Below are positions 46,976 through 49,060 of a stretch of DNA of 49,060 nt, piece after piece. Numbering within the stretch: the first letter of the stretch is position 1; the number at the start of each line of letters is the position of its first letter. Source of the stretch: RHKX01 sp964497825 (GTDB taxonomy: Bacteria > Actinomycetota > Thermoleophilia > Solirubrobacterales > 70-9); contig CAZCFA010000011.1 of assembly GCA_964497825.1 (NCBI GenBank), positions 1-49,060 on the forward strand, written 5' to 3'. A program made the translations under genes and the position numbers. The notes beneath the pieces were generated by a model that saw only the letters and a list, made by a program, of their open reading frames with translations, did no database searches and was not told the origin of the DNA.

Positions 46976-47533
46976 CTACAGGCCCTTGGGGTGGCGAACC
47001 TTGTAGCGCTCCGTGGTCGAGCGCATCGACCTGCTCCAGCCGGGTCCGTTGCCGGGCGTCATCGAGGTGTCGAAGCGCAGCCCGGCGACGACCATGTAGG
47101 CGTGGCTGGGGGCGCCGTAGACGCTGACCCACTTGCCGGCGCCGCGGCGGCCCCACCGGGCGAGGCCGCGCGAGTCCAGCGGCGTCTTCAGCAGGTGGGC
47201 GCCGTGCAGCGCGAAGGAGACGGCGCCGGAGCAGTCGTAGCCCTTGTCCCTGAAGCTGCCGTGGCCGCCGCCGTAGATGTAGGGCTTGTTGCGGATCCGG
47301 TTCGCGGCGGCGATGATCTTCTTGACCGCCCGCGGGGCCGACGTGGGGGCGTAGGCGACGCCCTTGACCAGCTTCGCCTTGCCGCCGGGGACGGTCGGGG
47401 GAGGATCGTTGGCGTCGGGGCCCATGCCACCGCTGCCGGCCTGCGCCGTGGCCGGGACGACGGCGAGGGCGAGGGCCGATGCGACGAGGATCGCCACCGA
47501 CCCTCGCTTCCGGTCCGACTTGAGAAATTGCAC
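46976..47533 (-). CDS. Secreted NlpC/P60 peptidoglycan hydrolase
   Basis: This 185-aa protein is exported by a signal peptide (residues 1-31, ending ATAQA). An AGSGGMGP mature N-terminus and a Pro-rich linker precede the NlpC/P60 domain (about 65-180). The catalytic Cys101 is in YDCSGAVS and His144 in APSHAYMVV, with NKPYIYGGGHGSF as the N-terminal strand-helix motif. Such enzymes cleave peptide stems in peptidoglycan. A c-di-AMP riboswitch in its leader indicates control by that second messenger, as in other actinobacterial wall hydrolases. Confidence 0.93.
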   Translation of the reverse strand: MQFLKSDRKRGSVAILVASALALAVVPATAQAGSGGMGPDANDPPPTVPGGKAKLVKGVAYAPTSAPRAVKKIIAAANRIRNKPYIYGGGHGSFRDKGYDCSGAVSFALHGAHLLKTPLDSRGLARWGRRGAGKWVSVYGAPSHAYMVVAGLRFDTSMTPGNGPGWSRSMRSTTERYKVRHPKGL

Positions 47534-47540
47534 GTTGGTG

Positions 47541-47692
47541 GCTCCTTCGTCGGCCTACGGGGTTAGCTGACGGGCTGGCGCTAAAGGAGTCGCGCCTCCT
47601 CGTTATGAGGATTCGCCCCAACTCTCGGTTCCCCCGTTCCCGCTCCTGAGGGAGGCGGGACTCGGCTTTACCAGTTGCAGGGTTCGCGCAGC
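47541..47692 (-). ncRNA. c-di-AMP (ydaO-yuaA type) riboswitch
   Basis: Read on the minus strand, the leader contains the conserved blocks of this class in order: GCCGAGTCC, CGGGGGAACC, TTGGGGCGAATCC, GCGACTCC, then CAGCCCGTCAGCTAACCCCG and TAGGC. It lies between a promoter at 47702-47730 and the NlpC/P60 start at 47533. In this class ligand binding usually turns expression off, and the target class (cell-wall hydrolase) fits. Boundaries are approximate. Confidence 0.93.
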
Positions 47693-47701
47693 CTACAGGA
47701 A

Positions 47702-47730
47702 GTCCTACCTGGATGAGTTGTTGCTAACAA
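47702..47730 (-). promoter_or_regulatory. Promoter of the riboswitch-NlpC/P60 transcript
   Basis: TTGTTA (47725-47730) and TAGGAC (47702-47707) lie 17 bp apart on the minus strand. Transcription would start near 47695, just upstream of the riboswitch. An imperfect dyad TTGTT-AGC-AACAA overlaps the -35. Confidence 0.6.
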
Positions 47731-47843
47731 ATCGCTCATCAACCGGTGCCCGGGGCGCCGCGACCGCCAACCGCGACGGCGCACCCTGGGAAAGCGCCCG
47801 GACCGCGCCGCCGAGCTCGGCGCCTCGGTACTTTTTCGAGCCC

Positions 47844-48821
47844 TTGTCGCCGGCCGTCGCAATCGAGCGCCTCCGCGGCCTGACGCTCTCGCGCCAGGCC
47901 TACTTCGTGATCGCCGCGATCGCGCTCGGCTCGCTGATGATGATCGTGCTGACCGGCGCCGCCGTCCGGCTCACCGGCTCCGGCCTCGGCTGCCCGACCT
48001 GGCCGAAGTGCTACGACAACCAGGTCTACGCGGCCGCCGACCTCAACGCGATCATCGAGTTCGGCAACCGGATGTTCACGGCGTTCGTCGGGATCACGGT
48101 GATCGCCGCCAGCGCCCTCGTCTTCCTCCGCCGCCCGTTCCGTGCGCACCTGGCGATCTTCGCGCTGCTGCTGCCGCTCGGGGTGATCGCCCAGGCGATC
48201 CTCGGCGCGCTCGTGGTCGAGTTCGATCTCGCGCCGGGGCTGGTGATGATGCACTTCATCCTCTCGATGATGCTGCTCGACGCCGCCTTCGCGCTCGCCT
48301 GGTGCTCGCGCTACGAGCCCGGCGAGCGCCGCTTCTCCGACGACCACCTCGGCGTCTGGACGGTCCGCTGCCTGATCCCGCTCGGTCAGCTGACGATCCT
48401 CGCCGGCACGATCAGCACCGCCTCGGGACCGCACCCCGGCGATCACGACGGCCAGCTCGTTCACCGCTTCGACTTCCGCGGCGCCGACACCCTGCAGTGG
48501 GTCGTCGAACGCCACGCCGCGATCGCCGCGATCTTCGGCCTCGCCGCGATCGCCACCGTCTTCATCCTCCGCCGCGAGGGCGGCGACGACCGCGCCGTCC
48601 GGCCGCTCACGGTGGTGATCGCGCTGCTCGCGCTGCAGGCGGTGATCGGCGGCGCGCAGTGGCTGCTGCAGCTGCCGGCCGGCCTCGTCTGGATCCACAT
48701 CGCCGTCGCCACCCTGAGCTGGGTGGCGATGCTGTGGGCGGTCGCCACCGCGGGCCAGCTCAACCCCCGCGGGCGGCCGGCGCCGGCCGCTCGCGCGCCG
48801 CTCGGCGACGGCAGCGCCTAG
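47844..48821 (+). CDS. ctaA: Heme A synthase (CtaA/COX15 family)
   Basis: This membrane monooxygenase converts heme O to heme A for cytochrome c oxidase, about 325 aa with eight helices. TGAAVRLTGSGLGCPTWPKC has the extracytoplasmic Cys pair typical of the Gram-positive type. Likely heme ligands are His in MMHFILSMM, VERHAAIAAIFG and WIHIAVATLSW. At the first site EFGNRMF has Asn where Bacillus subtilis has His. The start is uncertain. The frame is open from 47718 but the upstream part is antisense to the riboswitch promoter, so TTG 47844 is preferred. Confidence 0.88.
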   Translation: MSPAVAIERLRGLTLSRQAYFVIAAIALGSLMMIVLTGAAVRLTGSGLGCPTWPKCYDNQVYAAADLNAIIEFGNRMFTAFVGITVIAASALVFLRRPFRAHLAIFALLLPLGVIAQAILGALVVEFDLAPGLVMMHFILSMMLLDAAFALAWCSRYEPGERRFSDDHLGVWTVRCLIPLGQLTILAGTISTASGPHPGDHDGQLVHRFDFRGADTLQWVVERHAAIAAIFGLAAIATVFILRREGGDDRAVRPLTVVIALLALQAVIGGAQWLLQLPAGLVWIHIAVATLSWVAMLWAVATAGQLNPRGRPAPAARAPLGDGSA

Positions 48822-48972
48822 CCACCCGCCCTCGCAGCCGGTCTACCCGCGTGGAAGCGGGCTCCCGGGGGCGATGGCGGCTACGGGCGGGTCCGGTCCA
48901 CCCGACGACCTGTGCGGGCCGTCGACGCGAACGAAGCTGCCGGCGAGGTAGGTCAGCGGGCCCTGGCGGCGA

Positions 48973-49060
48973 TCACCCGCGGCCCGGGATCGGCGGCGGG
49001 CCCGGCTCCTCGCCGGCGTCGGCGTAGCCGTAGTGGCGCCCGAGCAGCAGCATCGCGATC
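48973..49060 (-). CDS. 3' end of an unidentified CDS running off the window
   Basis: The minus-strand frame entering from the right edge reads IAMLLLGRHYGYADAGEEPG and ends PPPIPGRG before TGA at 48973. The hydrophobic start followed by a short hydrophilic Pro-rich tail suggests the end of a membrane protein. The neighbouring ctaA makes an oxidase-related gene plausible, but too little is visible to name it. Confidence 0.5.
   Translation of the reverse strand, partial: IAMLLLGRHYGYADAGEEPGPPPIPGRG

Noticed and set aside
48822..48972. A tRNA or gene between ctaA and the right edge
   Set aside because: About 150 bp of GC-rich sequence without a recognisable fold or a supported start codon.

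Overview
This is a very GC-rich actinobacterial chromosome segment. It is most likely from the class Thermoleophilia (Solirubrobacterales-like). That placement is inferred from base composition, an actinobacterial-type complex I, many genes that appear leaderless, and secreted cell-wall proteins that begin AGSGGxGP after the signal peptide. It is not proven by any marker gene. The window is a scaffold: three runs of exactly 100 N (23865-23964, 32100-32199, 42662-42761) separate four contigs.

The backbone is a complete set of genes for proton-pumping NADH:quinone oxidoreductase (complex I), all on the minus strand and in the classical order, but in separate blocks. Reading right to left these are nuoA-B-C-D-E plus the first 17 codons of nuoF (36160-32200), the rest of nuoF then nuoG-H (23864-18947), nuoI alone (about 11049-10630), and nuoJ-K-L-M-N (7578-1576). 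The nuoE/F break lies at two scaffold gaps, and the two nuoF pieces join in frame. The 8.1-kb contig between them is therefore probably misplaced. The H/I and I/J interruptions lie in ungapped sequence and look genuine.

Region by region: 1-1552 holds a secreted V8-like protease and a SRPBCC protein. 1576-7578 is nuoJ-N. 7666-10454 holds an alpha/beta hydrolase, an alpha-methylacyl-CoA racemase-type protein and a secreted putative wall hydrolase. After nuoI, 11516-15521 holds an oxidoreductase, two membrane-anchored FHA proteins and a soluble Ser/Thr kinase. 15966-18872 is a CPA2 antiporter with an unusual duplicated ectodomain. The inserted contig (23965-32099) carries a DUF2892-MMPL-ArsR operon, a glutamate decarboxylase followed by small stress-type genes and a ClC protein, and an AbiEi/DUF559-like protein. 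36264-42460 holds a small membrane protein, a flavin reductase, a lipoprotein cytochrome c, serS, a thioesterase, a PaaK-like ligase, a 31-codon ORF and an ATP-grasp enzyme. 42980-46879 is a tightly overlapped five-gene operon. 46976-48821 holds an NlpC/P60 hydrolase under a c-di-AMP (ydaO-type) riboswitch, and ctaA.

The genes suggest aerobic respiration (complex I, cytochrome c, heme A synthesis), acid and ion homeostasis (GAD, ClC, CPA2) and wall remodelling under c-di-AMP control. Non-coding DNA is dominated by decayed GC-rich tandem repeats, including a 41-nt palindrome family whose loop carries a Shine-Dalgarno-like core. Many genes have a TANNNT hexamer 6-11 nt before the start codon, which points to widespread leaderless transcription, including two pairs of divergent promoters with overlapping -10 elements.
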